DNA of 64,000 nucleotides from Paraescarpia echinospica (GCA_020002185.1 CM034533.1:65857979-65921978); one strand, 5' to 3'. Counted from the first letter of the stretch, positions 13,201-26,160 are shown. The notes: a model not told the origin generated them from the letters alone. Program-made: numbers and translations.

Positions 13201-15407
13201 ATTTGTAACATGCAGGGCATAAGTTTGGGGTAAGACCAATTTAAGTATCAGTCCGCCGAAAGAGTGCACTTGAAAATACCGTTTTGGGGTGATGTCCATG
13301 ATTTTTTTCGAACAGTTTCACATGGGACATGTTTGTCTCGTGAATATTGAATGTACTTCTGAATTAGACAACATAAAACATCAAATGGGAATGAGTTTTC
13401 ACACCCATAACTTACCTACAATTTTCTTGTAACTTACGTGACGGAGATCAAAGCGTATCATGCATTCCACTTTGCGGTTAATCTAGTTATGTGTGTAGCT
13501 TGATATCAGTCTAACATTCGTGAAGGTTTGTAACATGCAGGACATCTGTTTGGTGTAAGACCACATTAAGGATTCGTCCGCTGAAAGAGTGCACTTGAGA
13601 TACCGTTTTGGGGTAATGAGCGTGATTTTGTTTCGATCAGTTTGACATGGGACATGTTTGTCTCGTGAATACTGAATGTACTTCTGCATTAGACAACATA
13701 AAATATCAAGCAGAAGTTTGGGGTAAGACCAATTTAAGTATCAGTCCGCCGAAAGAGTGCACTTGAAAATACCGTTTTGGGGTGATGTCCATGATTTTTT
13801 CGATCAGTTTCCCATAGGACATGTTTGTCTCGTGAATACTGAATGTACTTCTCCATTAGACAACATAAAACTTCAAATGGGAAGGAGTTTTCACACCAGT
13901 AACTTACGTACTATTTTCTTGTAACTTACGTGACGGAGATGAAAGGGTGACAAGCATTCCCCTTTGTGGTTAATCTAGTTGTGTGTAGCTTGATATCAGT
14001 CTAGCCTTCTTGAAAATTTGTAACATGCGCGACATCTGTTTGGGGTAAGACCACATTAAGAATCAGTCCGCCGAAAGAGTGCACTTGAAAATACCGTATT
14101 GGGGTGATGTGCGTGATTTTTTTCGATCAGTTGGACATGTGACATGTTTGTCTCGTGAATACTGAATGAACTTCTGCATTAGACAACATAAAACATCAAA
14201 TGGGAATGAGATTTCACACCCATAACTTACGTACTATTTTCTTGTAACTTACTTGACGGAGATGAAAGGGTAACATGGATTCCCCTTGATGGTTAATCGA
14301 GTTATGTCTGTAGCTTGATATCAGTCTAGCATTCTTGAAGATTTGTAACATGCAGGACATCTGTTTGGGGTAAGACCACATTAAGGATCCGTCTGCCGAA
14401 AGAGTGCACTTGAAAATACCGTTTTGGGGTGATATGCGTGTATTTTTTTCGATCACTTTGATATGGGAAATATTTACCTGATGAATACTGAATGTACTAC
14501 TGCATTACGCAACGTAAAACATCAAAAGGGAATGAGTTTTCACACCCATAACTTACGTACTATTTTCTTGTAACTTACGTAACGGAGATCAAAGGGTAAC
14601 ATGCATTCCACTTTGTGGTTAATCAAGTTATGTGTGTAGCTTGATATTAGACTGTCCTTCGTGAAGATTTATAACATGCAGGACATCTGTTTGTTGTAAG
14701 ACCACATTAAGGATCCGTCCGCCGAAAGAGTGCACTTCAAAATACCGTTTTGGGGTGATGAGCGTTATTTTATTAGATCAGTTTTACATGGGAGATGTTT
14801 GTCTTGTGAATACTGAATGTATTCTGCATTAGACAACACAAAATATCAAATGGGAATGAGTTTTCACACACATAACTTACGTACTATTGTCTTGTAACTT
14901 ACTAGACGGAGATGAAAGGGTAACATGGATTCCCCTTGATGGTTATTTTAGTTATGTGTGTAGCTTGATATCAGTCTTGCCTTCGTGAAGATTTGTAACA
15001 CGTAGGACATCTGTTTGGGGTAAGACCACATTAAGAATCAGTCCGCCGAAAGATTGCACTTGAAAATACCGTTTGGAGTGATGTTCGTGCTTTTTTATCG
15101 ATCACTTTGACATGGGACATGTTTGTTTCGTGAATACTGAATACACTACTGCATTAGACAAGATAAAACATCAAATGGGAATGAGTTTTCACACCAGTAA
15201 CTTACGTACTATTTTCTTGTAACTTACGTGACGGAGATGAAAGGGTAACATGCAATTCCCTTTGTGGTTAATCTAGTTATGTGTGTAGCTTGATATCAGC
15301 CTAGCCTTCGTGAATATTTGTAACATACAGGGCATAAGTTTGGGGTAAGACCAATTTAAGTATCAGTCCGCCGAAAGAGTGCACTTGAAAATACCGTTTT
15401 GGGGTCG
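7277..15407. repeat. Satellite array with higher-order repeats
   Basis: About 25 tandem monomers of roughly 325 bases share landmarks: CATGGGACATGTTTGTCTCG, a TTTTCTTGTAACTTACGT block, and GTAAGACCACATTAAG. Comparing the repeated landmark GATGTCCATGATTTTTT at 7277, 9225, 11174 and 13291 gives periods of 1948, 1949 and 2117. The array is thus four higher-order units: two of six monomers, then two slightly longer units containing a truncated monomer (joins near 11,590 and 13,710). The array ends at 15,407, where a fifth unit would start. Reading frames within it are chance products duplicated with the units. Confidence 0.95.
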
Positions 15408-16855
15408 TAATAGAAGCTAAATTGGATAACTACGTGTTGGCAAGCGACCATATCAGGATTGTAGGATGCATTTACGCTATGCTTAGAATGTTCAGCAGCA
15501 ATTGAAACAACGTGCTGATCTGATGCATCGAACCATGAAAAATGTCAGTGTTCGAAAAGTCGTTGACGTGTAATTGCAGGAGAATTGGCTTTATCTCTCC
15601 TGTCAAATGCTGCACTCATCTAACAGAAGCATCAAAACTGAGCGCTCGTTGGCGTAGAGCTATACGACATTTTATCGGCGCATGACAATTTCAATCGCGG
15701 AAAAGCCATATATTTCCTGAATATAATATCAACATTCACATGCTAATCAGGAGTGGCTGTATTTTAGTTATGTTAAAATATAATCCCATGTGACATGTGT
15801 ACGTTCGTGCGTGTAACATTGGTTGGCTCCATCCTTATAATATGTTACGCTAAATTTAGATTTTGAGACCCCCACCAGTTTGTAATGTTTCATAACACTG
15901 ACCTGCTTACCCCCTAAAAGGACATTCTTTTTGAAAAAGACCCTAGGGCTATCTGTCATGGTACATAAGAACTAGAATAAAGAATAAAGTACAAGATCAA
16001 ATGATAAATTACTAGAATAAAGTACATGTTTAACTAACAATAAACAATAATACATAAATTGTTCAAGTTTAGACCTACTTTTAATAGGATTCCATACAAT
16101 GAAAATTACATTTCAATTGTCAAATGAATAACATATCGGATATGTCCGAAAAAAAATTTTTTTCTTAAAAAAGGTAATTATTCATATCGTTCTGAAAACC
16201 TACAATTTTATTGGTAACAAAATACGTCAATGGAAAAGAAATATGCATGTTCCGAATTGAGTCCAAGCAAATTTTAGATAACAAAAAGATGAAAGCGTCG
16301 CCTTTCTGTTAAGCACTAATTTTGCATCAGTAACAACATCAGTTATTTTAAACAACTGCTGGAGTTGAACAAGAATCAAAATTCCATCATTAAATCCTAC
16401 ATGGAAGGCAAATGCCTCACACTGCTCTACTCACGGAGCGTAAGAAGCCAACTTCATTGTTAATAGAACAAACATGAAAACAACAAAATGTTCACACCAA
16501 CCTGAAACACATTCTATTAGAATTGTCAACAGTAAATGTCAAAGGGTTTGTGTCAACTCAAACACAATGTGTGGCAATGGTTCTGTTCACCATCCTCCAG
16601 GGGTACTAATCACCTGAGACGCATCGCATAGAATTAGTTTCAGTTATGTTTTATAAATGAACTGAACCGGGGTAAACCATGTGATTGTGTATACGAATGA
16701 CTGTCCGTGTTCACAAGATATTATTATTTGTTATTCAAGTTTAGACAAATACAGCATTCAATTTCTTTCCGTCACATTTGACATCATCGGGAGTTAAAAT
16801 TAAATTTGTTTTCCGATCGATGTGTTCGGTACAATTTTGGTTTGCTGCAAGTTGG
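15408..16855. other. Intergenic; no supported gene
   Basis: Mostly AT-rich unique-looking sequence after the satellite ends. I find no conserved coding or RNA feature. Confidence 0.5.
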
Positions 16856-16857
16856 TC

Positions 16858-17090
16858 ACAGACACGTACACACACGCACAGGCATGCACAGACACGCACA
16901 GGCATGCACAGGCACGCACGGGCACGCTCGGGCACGCACGTCACGCACGGGCACGCACGGGCACGGGCCTCCTCGCATAGGTACGCGCAGGCTCGCGCAT
17001 GCACGCACAGACACATACAGATATGCAGAGACGCGCACCGATATGAGCAGACACGCGCATACTCGTGCACACACACAAATATTCACATCA
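16858..17090. repeat. CACGCA-type minisatellite
   Basis: Degenerate tandem repeat of about 10-base units of the type GCACGCACRG, drifting from ACACGC to GGGCACGC to ACACATAC. It keeps five or more frames open on both strands, which explains the long low-complexity frames there. Confidence 0.9.
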
Positions 17091-17418
17091 TGTCATGACC
17101 TTAGATATACAACATGAAGTAATTCGCAACAGTGACTTACCCAATGCACTTGTGACATTCGTTGACAACCGTCCGTATCCTTAGGGTGTGCTTTCTGTAC
17201 GATTCTCTTGTTGACTGCTTGACAATTGCGTAACAGCCCTGCATTTTTTTCAAATGTTGTAATGTATGAAACGGGTTATGTACCATTAAGTAGTTTTCGA
17301 TGGCGGGATATCCACGTACAATCCACTAATTAAAACCGGGAAAATCTACGAGGTTGGATCTCTTCGATACCAAATGGCGTTACATGTGCGCACGACACGT
17401 GAATCGGTTGCCCAGGTG

Positions 17419-18022
17419 CAGGGGTAGAACTACCCACTAGTCCGCTAGTCCGTACACTAGTAAAGATTACGGCGGACTAGTAAATCCGCCTACCAACTAG
17501 TCCGGCTGTCTAGTAAAAATCAGCATGTTGCATGATGCCACCATCCGTACCATTGACAAACTAATTCTTTACGTAATGAGGCGACAGTGAAAAGTGAAAC
17601 AGTGCTGTTGATTGGCTGTTGTGTGACATCGAATTCTGAAATGACAGTTTTGTTTGGTTTAGCGTATCTGGTAGAGGGGTAGGGCTAATGAGTGCAATTG
17701 GTGGTCATTTTCAAATGCACGGTTTTCGAATACGGTTTACATCTACATTGCTTTATTAGTCTACGTTTATGCACGATGTATCATTACTTGACTGGGGTTG
17801 CAAAACCAGCAGAAAAACGCAAGCTGGAAAAACACTGCAACTGCCCACCGAGCCATTCAAGTGCTGAAAACGGTCACCATGGACCGTCTGACGCATTTGT
17901 TGCAATTTAAATTTGTGTTGTTTTGATATTTTCAGGACTAGTAAACCTTTTGGCGGACTAGTAAACTTTTGTCTTTACTAGTCCTGCTGTCCAGTAAAAT
18001 AAATGCTGAAGTTCTACCCCTG
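17419..18022. mobile_element. hAT-type MITE (604 bp)
   Basis: The ends are perfect 13-base inverted repeats: CAGGGGTAGAACT at the left and its complement at the right, the CAGGG start being typical of hAT transposons. AGGTG flanks both ends directly (5 bases; hAT elements normally duplicate 8). Subterminal copies of GGACTAGTAAA and CTAGTCCG occur inside both ends. The interior holds no transposase, only a short frame, so it would depend on an autonomous hAT. Confidence 0.7.
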
Positions 18023-18515
18023 AGGTGTGTGATCGATTCTTCGTGAATAGCTCGTCTGTCGCTTGTGTCTGTAAACAAAACCCTTCTATTGGCGGGGGAG
18101 GGAGCACAGTCTGTTGCAATTCATGGACATACATAATTATTTGTAATGTTCCAATCTTTACAATGTTAACTCTTTCCAGCAGAACGAGCATTGTGGATTC
18201 CATAGTCGAAGTACGGTTGACGTAGTGCTCAGGTATCGGTGGTTGTGAGCCAAGGCACAGAAATATCGCTTCGCAGTCGAGATTCTTAGCATAGACATGA
18301 GCCGAGCATTTGATACATCAGACGAGACAAGCTGATGGAGATACTTCCAACCGTCATTGAAGAGTTGAAAATTCAAATGATGAGACTTTTTGTAAACACA
18401 TCACTCGCACCTTGCACGTCATTCCGTGGCACAGAGTGTTCAAACACAGTCTAGAGTTACGACAACAATCGTCAGTTACATGTGATATTAATGACTACGT
18501 AATACAGCGTTTTGT

Positions 18516-18828
18516 ATGGAGCGCAGTGGACTAATAATCGAGATAACTCGGTTTCGAATCCTGTGCTGCCGTGTCGAATCAGGGAAAGTTCGTTCACTCT
18601 ATGTTGCTCCAGTTCTCTCAGCTATATGACTGATCCCAAGGGCATAGGCAGTGACGGATATTTGTATACGAATACTCTTCGCGCATAAACTGCAGAGTGG
18701 CTGAATGCTTCCCAGATAAGTCTCGATGGTATTCGATTAAACAAGAATGTCAGAAGTAAAGGATCAAGTGCTTTGAGCAGTCCAAAGGACTGGGTACTGC
18801 GGTATATAACTACTTACTTTCTTGGGCT
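18516..18828 (+). mobile_element. tRNA-derived SINE
   Basis: The head resembles a tRNA with an A-box-like GCGCAGTGGACTAATAAT and a B box GGTTTCGAATCC at 18,550-18,561, spaced as in a polymerase III internal promoter. A tRNA-unrelated body follows and the copy ends in a CGGTATATAACTACTTACTTT-like tail resembling the conserved 3' domain of several animal SINEs. It is not a functional tRNA gene because the acceptor stem does not close. Confidence 0.65.
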
Positions 18829-18839
18829 CTTGAGATTCA

Positions 18840-19590
18840 CGTATGTACATGTGTTGGCCTTACACGGAAGGGTTCATTATAATTATTATGCGCAATGATA
18901 AAATAAATTTGTGTTATGTTACGTATATGGTCAATGCTTATGACAGAAGGATATTCATATGGTAATGCAGATTACATGGAGAGAATACGTCAATTTTTCG
19001 TCAATTAAGCTTATCAGCTAGATTCGTGTTTTTATATGTAGACCTTATATCAAGGGGGCTATTATAATTATTATACTCAATGTTCCTCTTTAGATGTACC
19101 TGCGCTATGTTATGTGTACGATACATGCCCATTGGAGTAACATACTTATAATTACGCTGACCATAACCATGTTATGTAGGAGACGAACTGGACAAGTAAT
19201 TCATGCATATTTTGATACCAATAAGGATTTCATTGAAAACCTAATGCAATGTTAAACTATTTTAATGTGATGTATGTTGTTTTGACCTCTGAATATAATT
19301 TGTGCGTATTTACATACACGCATATGGATTATTTGAGGTTTACAGAAACATCATCTTGCTCAATCTTTGTCCCGAAATTAAAATCGTCATAAAATCGCAG
19401 GTAAAAGCTATTGAGGGGCCCCAATATAAACTTGCGTAATTTTGACAATGTTCCCTAATTTGTTGAGCTATATACTTTTGATATATTATCTAGGATATAT
19501 GCTTGCTTTCAAAACTGTAAGATTTGCTTATGTTGCAATTTGTTCCAACATGACCCTAGTTTGGTCATAAAAGTCGTAGATTAACCACGC
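18840..19590. other. Intergenic, AT-rich
   Basis: No coding, RNA or structured repeat feature that I can support. Confidence 0.5.
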
Positions 19591-19597
19591 ATATCGG

Positions 19598-19700
19598 TGG
19601 ATGAGTGTCCGTCATTCGTGACAACAATAGGCACCCATCAAGGTGCCACAAGACAGCCTCAGCCCAGTGCTGTTTATAATCTACATCGAGGAGCGTACCT
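19598..19700 (+). pseudogene. LINE reverse-transcriptase fragment
   Basis: Two adjacent frames give SFVTTIGTHQG followed, after a shift, by DSLSPVLFIIYIEE. Together they correspond to the conserved GTPQG..SP..F block of a non-LTR reverse transcriptase (template-grip region). Only about 35 codons survive, with a frame change between the halves. It is a small relic, not a gene. Confidence 0.5.
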
Positions 19701-20429
19701 TCAAAACACTACAGTTAAGTTCAAAACACTATCCCAACGTACTCCCAAGACACTACCCAATGTCAAAACACTACCGTTATTATAGTTGACCACCCAAGTA
19801 AATAAGTTACCTTTAGTAATCATCCTATACACTAAGGTCGAGTTCGTAATCGTTGAATCCAATTAGGCAACGGGAATAAATAGTTAGTGTGAAATATCAT
19901 AACATATTAATGCATAGACGCGGGAACGGGGGGGGGGGGCAGGGGACAGACATTGCCCCCCCCCCCATTAAATGTGAACGATGTTTATTTTTGTGGCGAC
20001 CGTCAATGGCAGGTGGAAATATAAATGTTCTGCCCCACTCCGGCTTCCAATGTCACAATCGAGTCAACCGAGACAGCCAGAAAGTGAAGGAAGATGTGAA
20101 CATTGGCGGCGGCGAAAATATGAATTTCGTTCCCGGATCACTGTATTAATGTCATTATTATAATTAGCTACGGTTTGAGTTAGTTATGGTTGACGTTAGT
20201 CATAGCGTAAGCGTTGGAACCAATCAGATGACGGGAATAAATAGTTAGTGTGATAATCAGGCGAGGGGAATAAATAATTATTCATAACACCTACGTCATC
20301 CATGAGAATCGTTGCCATTTACCGCCCGCCGCCATCATTAAAAAATGGCTTGTCAACAACTGTGTTTTTTGAAGAATGAGACCGTTTCATCGACGACCAT
20401 GCCATAAAACCTGGACCTCTGATTATCAT

Positions 20430-21235
20430 GTGAGATTTGAACTTTCATATTGACAACGCTCCAAATGTTGGTGCACGGCGACTGATCAATTCTGTGAATG
20501 TCCCATAAATGGTGTTGCATGTTCGCGGGCCTACCCACAGGAAAGGACACTCGTTGGATGTACTCATGACCCGCAGCACGGACGGACACCTTGTTCGAAA
20601 TGTTACCGTTACGGACATGGGCCTTTCTGGCCACTTTTTTTGTGAGTTTCAACACAGACATTGTTCAACATCGCACTGGTTTGATGAAAATAAAATATCG
20701 CAAGTTACGCACCATTGATGCAGTGTCTTTTCGACAAGACATTCCAATGTTCCGCTCGGATGATCTTGACATGCTGAACGTAGAAGAACTGGTTGATCAA
20801 TACGATCATATGCTGGTCAGCTTAATTGATTCGCGAGCGCCAATGCAAAAAAGGCATGTCCGATTACGGCAAGATGCAGTGTGTATACCGACGACTTACT
20901 GACTGCGAGATAAACGGCAGAGAAAACGGCAGAGAGAAAGATCCTGGAGAAAATCCAAACTAAGGGTGCATAGACAATTGTACGCTGATTACTGCAAGAG
21001 AGTGAATGCACTACTTACCCAAACAAAATCTGCCTACTATTGCAGCATAATCCGTGATACAGGCAAGAACTAGCAACGACTGTTCCGAATTGTAAACTGT
21101 CTACTGCATCGCAAAGTGGGAACTGTACTCCCTACCCATATGTCAGAAGCTGAAATGGCGAGTATATTTTCAGACTATTTTTCTGAAAAGATCAGCAGCA
21201 TTTGTTTTGAGGTGTCTACCAGCTCCGACAGAGGA
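20430..21235 (+). pseudogene. LINE ORF2 endonuclease/linker relic
   Basis: Translated in several frames, the region gives the C-terminal part of an apurinic-type endonuclease of a CR1/L2-like LINE. PTHRKGHSLDVLMTRS and the LSGHFF element correspond to the usual catalytic THxxGHxLD and SDH motifs, with Gly in place of Asp in the last. A linker follows with YRKLRTID, SRAPMQKR and basic RxxRSWRKSK-like sequence leading toward the reverse transcriptase, which is absent. Stops and frame changes interrupt it. It is a decayed, 3'-truncated copy. Confidence 0.65.
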
Positions 21236-21879
21236 AATGGTGACACACAAATAGTTAGTGTGAAATGTCCTTATTAATTAGGTTAAGATTATTATAAGGT
21301 ATTATTTTAGTTAGCTATGGTTGAAGTTGAAGTAATCATTGGAACAAGTCAGACGACGAGAATGAAAAGTTAGCTAATTTTGTATTATTCATTAAAAAGA
21401 TTATTATTATAAGCAGTTATGGTTGAAATCAGTTATGTTTAGGATAATTTTAAATACACTGTAATCAGTGTGGATGTCGAGATGCGTCGTGCCCTCAGCC
21501 GTGTCGAATGGCGATGTCTGATGGGGCAGTTATATATATATATATATATGTCATATGTGTTCGTTGGACATCCAATTCATGCGATAGATAGCCGAGGTCA
21601 ATTTTATAATGTTCTCGCCGTTTAGTGGTATCCGATAAAATCGAACGGGGCACACCTTTTACAAACGACTGGTGCATCCAACTGCATTACAAATTGACAG
21701 CTTTGTGATTTTTTCAACAAAGATAACTTACGAGAAACAAATCGACTCTCCAGCATTTATTGTCACAGTCTGCTCCTATACGTCCTACAACGGATTTAAA
21801 ATATAGTTACGAACATACTTTTATTATAATTGGATAAGCTTATTTTAACTTTGATTATAATTTAATTGCAATTAAATGC

Positions 21880-23487
21880 GTTCTATAAAACACGTCAATT
21901 CCTCTCATCTATTAACGTTTCTCGAAAGCCACAAACAAATAGAGGTATATAATAACACAATGCGACTTCACACTTATCACATGCAAGAGAAGATATGGTA
22001 TGATTGCTTAGTTATTTTAGCGCCATCACCAACTAAAGCGTTACGTTTGCGCGCCGTCGTTTGCATGAAGACGTCACGCTGCACTATCACCGCGTGCAGA
22101 TGTCGGCAAACCGCAGGACCTGTCCTTGTTTGGCTGATAGAGACTCCTCAAATGTCGTCAAACATCTTCGAAGATTTACTCAGTCTCAAGGGGCCGGAAT
22201 GCTCCCGTCGGAGCGTTCGAGTGAGTCGGATCAAGAACTCGCTTTATCGCTACATAAAAGCAAGCGGCAACTACAAGAAAGTTGTAACGACAGTGATTGG
22301 CGATGTCGTCCGTTTCAATCGACGTCACAGCTAGCGTCCACAACGGCAACTACGTGTGCACCACATATCCGGTGATCGTCCTAGCGGCGCACATATGCCA
22401 GAAGTACAACATTGACGACGAGCCGGAACTGCTGGCGGACATACTAATGTCGATGTTCCTCTACAACGGAGGCCTCGATCGCTTCGACACCTTCCTCGAC
22501 CCGCTCACATTCTCGTTTGACATCGACCCGATCATATATCCCTTCCAGAACATGCACACGTTCGGGACGATCTGTCAACGCCACCTGGAGGTGTTGGAGT
22601 ATTTCTTAATTGTCGCAAGCAGCTAGCATCATATTGTACCGGTTCAGCTGAGCGAGTATCCCGTCACCGACTGCCAGCAACCGTCATACACAAGTTACTA
22701 CTCCAAGGTGCCATTTGTCGAGTTGCCGATATTCTCGAGCAGGGTTAGTACCCCACTACTCCTCGCTTGTCACTCAATCAACGCCCCCGCCGTGTTGCTT
22801 CTTCTTCGCTACGGCGCGGACCCGATGCGAGCTGGGCATGCTCATCAAATCATTAGCCTCTACTTCCAGGTGAGGTCCGGAAATTACCGGGTTATTTTGA
22901 GTTACACACCAACGATGATATTAACGTGTGCATCGTGTGAATATATCAAGTTATGAAACAGCTCTAGCATTCTGTCATTGCATACCAACGATTCATGACA
23001 GCTTTCAAACTTCTTCTATCAGTGAAACACAACACATATGCAATACTTATAACTTATTCTTTGCGGAATTATCGATTTTGAATAGGGCATTGCATGTTTC
23101 CTGTTTCTTCCTATAGCATCCACTCTACGTAATCGTGACGAAGCTGAACGCGGCAGTCTTCTGGCGCACGCACAACTCTAACATCTATCGGCGGGCGTGC
23201 GACCTCACGAAGCAACACCGTAAGGATATCGAACTAAAGCTGTGCCTACGCTACTTCTGTTGCTCCATCAGGCGGCTAGCCATCACCGTCGGGAACCGCG
23301 TCACTTCCGTCGCGTCGCCTTCCGACCGCTGCCACCTAGTCGCGTTCGGCTTATATCCCCACTATACCAACCACTGTTACCGCTATACCGCCTCAACTCG
23401 CCCGCTGAACCCATGCATGTGTGTCGCCGTGCAATCAGGCGGACGCTGAAGGAAATACTGGCTCTAACAAGTCATTACGACATACTG
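21880..23487 (+). pseudogene. Ankyrin/SOCS-box-like gene, disrupted
   Basis: The main exon (frame from about 22,297) encodes a helical segment and an ankyrin repeat (STPLLLACHSINAPAVLLLL, then YGADP). It ends at donor CAG|GTGAGG after 22,869 in phase 0. The next exon starts at 23,117 after CTTCCTATAG, also phase 0, and continues HPLYVIVTKLNA. In another frame it ends with a CRRAIRRTLKEIL segment like a SOCS-box end, before donor CTG|GTACGT at 23,487. An in-frame TAG at 22,624-22,626 splits the first exon, and a frameshift lies near 23,300-23,340. Upstream coding (about 21,950-22,330) switches frame too. Ankyrin-SOCS proteins are usually ubiquitin-ligase adaptors. This copy looks inactive unless the breaks are assembly errors. 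Confidence 0.5.
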
Positions 23488-23509
23488 GTACGTTCACAGA
23501 TATGCTAAT

Positions 23510-24858
23510 TAATTTAGCTTTTGTAATATATATATAATCCAACTATTCAATTATTTTTGTCCGGGTCTGGTAAAAATTCGGCAAAAAGGTCCAAAGTGGT
23601 TTTTCGAGAAATATGACAAATGAAAAAGTATGCTCTTTTTTATTAGACTGACTAATTTAAATATCACCTAACCTTCTTCACGATGGACAAAATTAATTGA
23701 CGAAGTATGTTCAACAATCTGTGTTAACAAAGGATGGTCAGTAATCTAAATTAACGATGGAAAATACTATTCGGAGTTTTTTCTTCATCTTGTTGGAGTT
23801 TGAGTGCACCTCTTTTTGTTGACGCCTCAACGTTCGGTTGGTGTAGGAATGGCGACATTTTAACGCTCAGCTGCGCATGAGAACATCGCTACACGGCTGT
23901 GGCTTCAGTAGCTATTATATATTTTCAACTCGACTCCGAGTGTATAGGCCTGTGTCACACATAAACCATACAAAGGAGAATACTTCACATGCATTGGCTG
24001 GTATATTTTAAACGTTTATTAAAGTTGCTCTTAAACAAAGTATAGTCATACGTAAGGTGTTCGAGAAACATTGGTATAAACGTAGTGTGACGCTGCATGA
24101 TTAGGTAATATCAATTCCATTGATTGGTTTGACTCTACAGTCTATATTTGAAAGTGAAATATAGGGTGTAAAGTCGGGTATCGTGAGCATAGCGGGTAAT
24201 ATGAGCACCCCCGATGCAGCTTAAACCAAACATGCCAGGTGCCGCCACCCGTGTTTTTCTTGAAGCACGTCGTCTGCAGACCGCCAGCACCATTTCTGTC
24301 GTTTGCGCTGCCGAATATTTTCCGAGGTGAGGTCGTGTAAAGAACCTGTGCACTTTTCTTACCATATCCACCAGTACGGCGAATTTATTCTCATTCAAAA
24401 TGTGTATCATTACGATGCGCAAGTGATGTGTAAATTAAACCTTGAAGCTTGTTGCGTATTGTAATGAGCGATAATGCAGCCTCTCGCGGATTATAGTTCG
24501 CAAAATTATCACCTGACGGCGTGCATAGCGCTGTGGCTAATATGAGCAGGCTTTCTGAAGGTATTATGAGCAAGGTGCTCATATTAGTCGATAGGGTGCT
24601 CACATTAGCATACACGTTATTGGCTTTCTTTACTGCCAGTCTGCGTTACAATCATTTGAGGCTACAATTATATTCAAAACAATAGTAATTGTTATCCAAT
24701 GGTAATTCGTAGTATATGCTATATTTAAAGGGGTTCATATAGCAGAAACAAACTTTTTTTAACAAAGTTTTCCAGTTTTTGAGGTATTGCTATCTGTTTT
24801 ATTATAGGCTATATTTCTAAACTGCCCAGAAGCAATTTGTTTCTGCTGCTATATATAT
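23510..24858. other. Intergenic with TAATATGAGC motif cluster
   Basis: No gene. Between 24,184 and 24,610, copies of TAATATGAGC/GCTCATATTA and close variants recur on both strands. They may be subterminal repeats of the pogo-like element that follows. A short TA microsatellite lies at 23,525-23,536. Confidence 0.5.
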
Positions 24859-24909
24859 ATGAATCCCTTTAAAACTTGCAATAATAAACTCTCACACTTA
24901 TTTTTTCAG

Positions 24910-26160
24910 ATGCCTAATGTGAAGAAGAAGGTTGAACGCGTGAAATGGACATTATCAGATATGCAGTCGGCCGTACGTGACGTACTAATATATCAACGAT
25001 CACAAAAATCAGCTAACCAAGCGCACAATGTACCGCGACAAACCCTGAGACGGCATCTAGAGAAGGCACGTGCGGGTGAGGGCGTCCACAAGTGTTTCGG
25101 CCGCAAACCAGTACTCTCCATAGATCAAGAAACAGAGCTGAAAGCCACCATATTTGAAATAGAGGCCAAACTCTTCGGCTTGACGTGAGATGATGTGAGG
25201 CACTTTGTATTCAAATTCTGCGAAACAAAAAACATAACAAATTAATTCAAGGAAACAACTCAAAAGGCTGGAAAGGACTGGCTGAAAGGCTACTTAAAAC
25301 GGCATCCAGACATCAGTCCGCGAATCCCCGAGCCAACGTCGATTCAGCGAGCCATCGGCTTTAACAGAACGAAGGTTGATCGGTACATGCAGCTTCTACT
25401 AGCCACCATCTTTGATGAGGATGGGAAGAGGGTCATCCACGAAGGCAACATATTCAACGTGGACGAATCTGGTTACACTATTTGCCACAATTAAGCCAGG
25501 GAAAGTGCTGGTGAAGAAAGGGAAGAAAGGGATCGGGGCTATCACCAGTGCGGAGAGGGGAAAGAATGTTACAGTTGTCGCTTGTGTTTCGGCAACCGGC
25601 GCATACATCCCACCGATCTTCCCCAGGTTTCGCATCAAGCCGGAACTGCTGGACGGATCGCCTCCTGGCACTGTTGGGTACGCAAACAAAAGTGGTTGGA
25701 TCAACGTTGAGTTGTTTGAATGCTAGATCGACCACTTCATTGAAGTTGTGCAGCCAAGCCACCGAGCATCAAAGGTGTTGCTCATCCTAGATGGCCACAG
25801 CAGCCACACGAAGAATGTTCGACTGATTGACAAGGCCAATACAAACAACATCATAATCATATCAATGCCGCCCCACTGCACGCACCGGCTTCAGCCACTC
25901 GATGTGAGCGTGTTCAAAAGTGTTAATGTCAATTACAACAGAGGAGTGCAGACATGGCTGCGCCAGCACCCTGGCCGGTCGGTCACAGAGTTTCAAATTG
26001 CAGCTCTCTTTGGGTCGGCTTACATCAAAGCTGCTACGGTGAGTAACGCGATCAGTGGCTCCCGGAAGTGTGGGATAAACCCACTCAACCCGCACATCTT
26101 TTCGGATGCTGATTTTGCCGCAGCCGATGTGACGGACACGCCAAATTCCGCTGCTGGTCT
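24910..26160 (+). pseudogene. pogo/Tigger-like DDE transposase, broken
   Basis: The N-terminus (MPNVKKKVERVKW) carries a helix-turn-helix of pogo type (VPRQTLRRHL). A CENP-B-like segment (AGKDWLKGYLKRHP) is followed by the DDE_1 catalytic core: NVDESGY holds the first Asp, LLILDGHSSH the second and HRLQPLDVSVF the third, as in pogo/Tigger DDD transposases. The protein would bind element ends and catalyse cut-and-paste transposition. It is split across frames: stops at about 25,186 and 25,725 and frame changes near 25,240 and 25,490. It is thus a single-copy dead element. Its frame continues into the 36-base repeat below. No terminal inverted repeats were identified with certainty. Confidence 0.8.

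Noticed and set aside
7384..14456. Repeated identical 68-80 codon minus-strand frames
   Set aside because: They lie at the same position of each satellite unit and are copied with it; no conserved domain, so chance frames.
7277..15407. CRISPR-like regular repeats
   Set aside because: Monomers are contiguous with no unique spacers and about 325 bases long; this is eukaryotic satellite DNA.
16741..17117. Several overlapping frames over 100 codons
   Set aside because: All fall in the CACGCA minisatellite and are low-complexity on every frame.
18516..18600. tRNA gene
   Set aside because: A and B boxes are present but the acceptor stem does not form and a SINE body follows.
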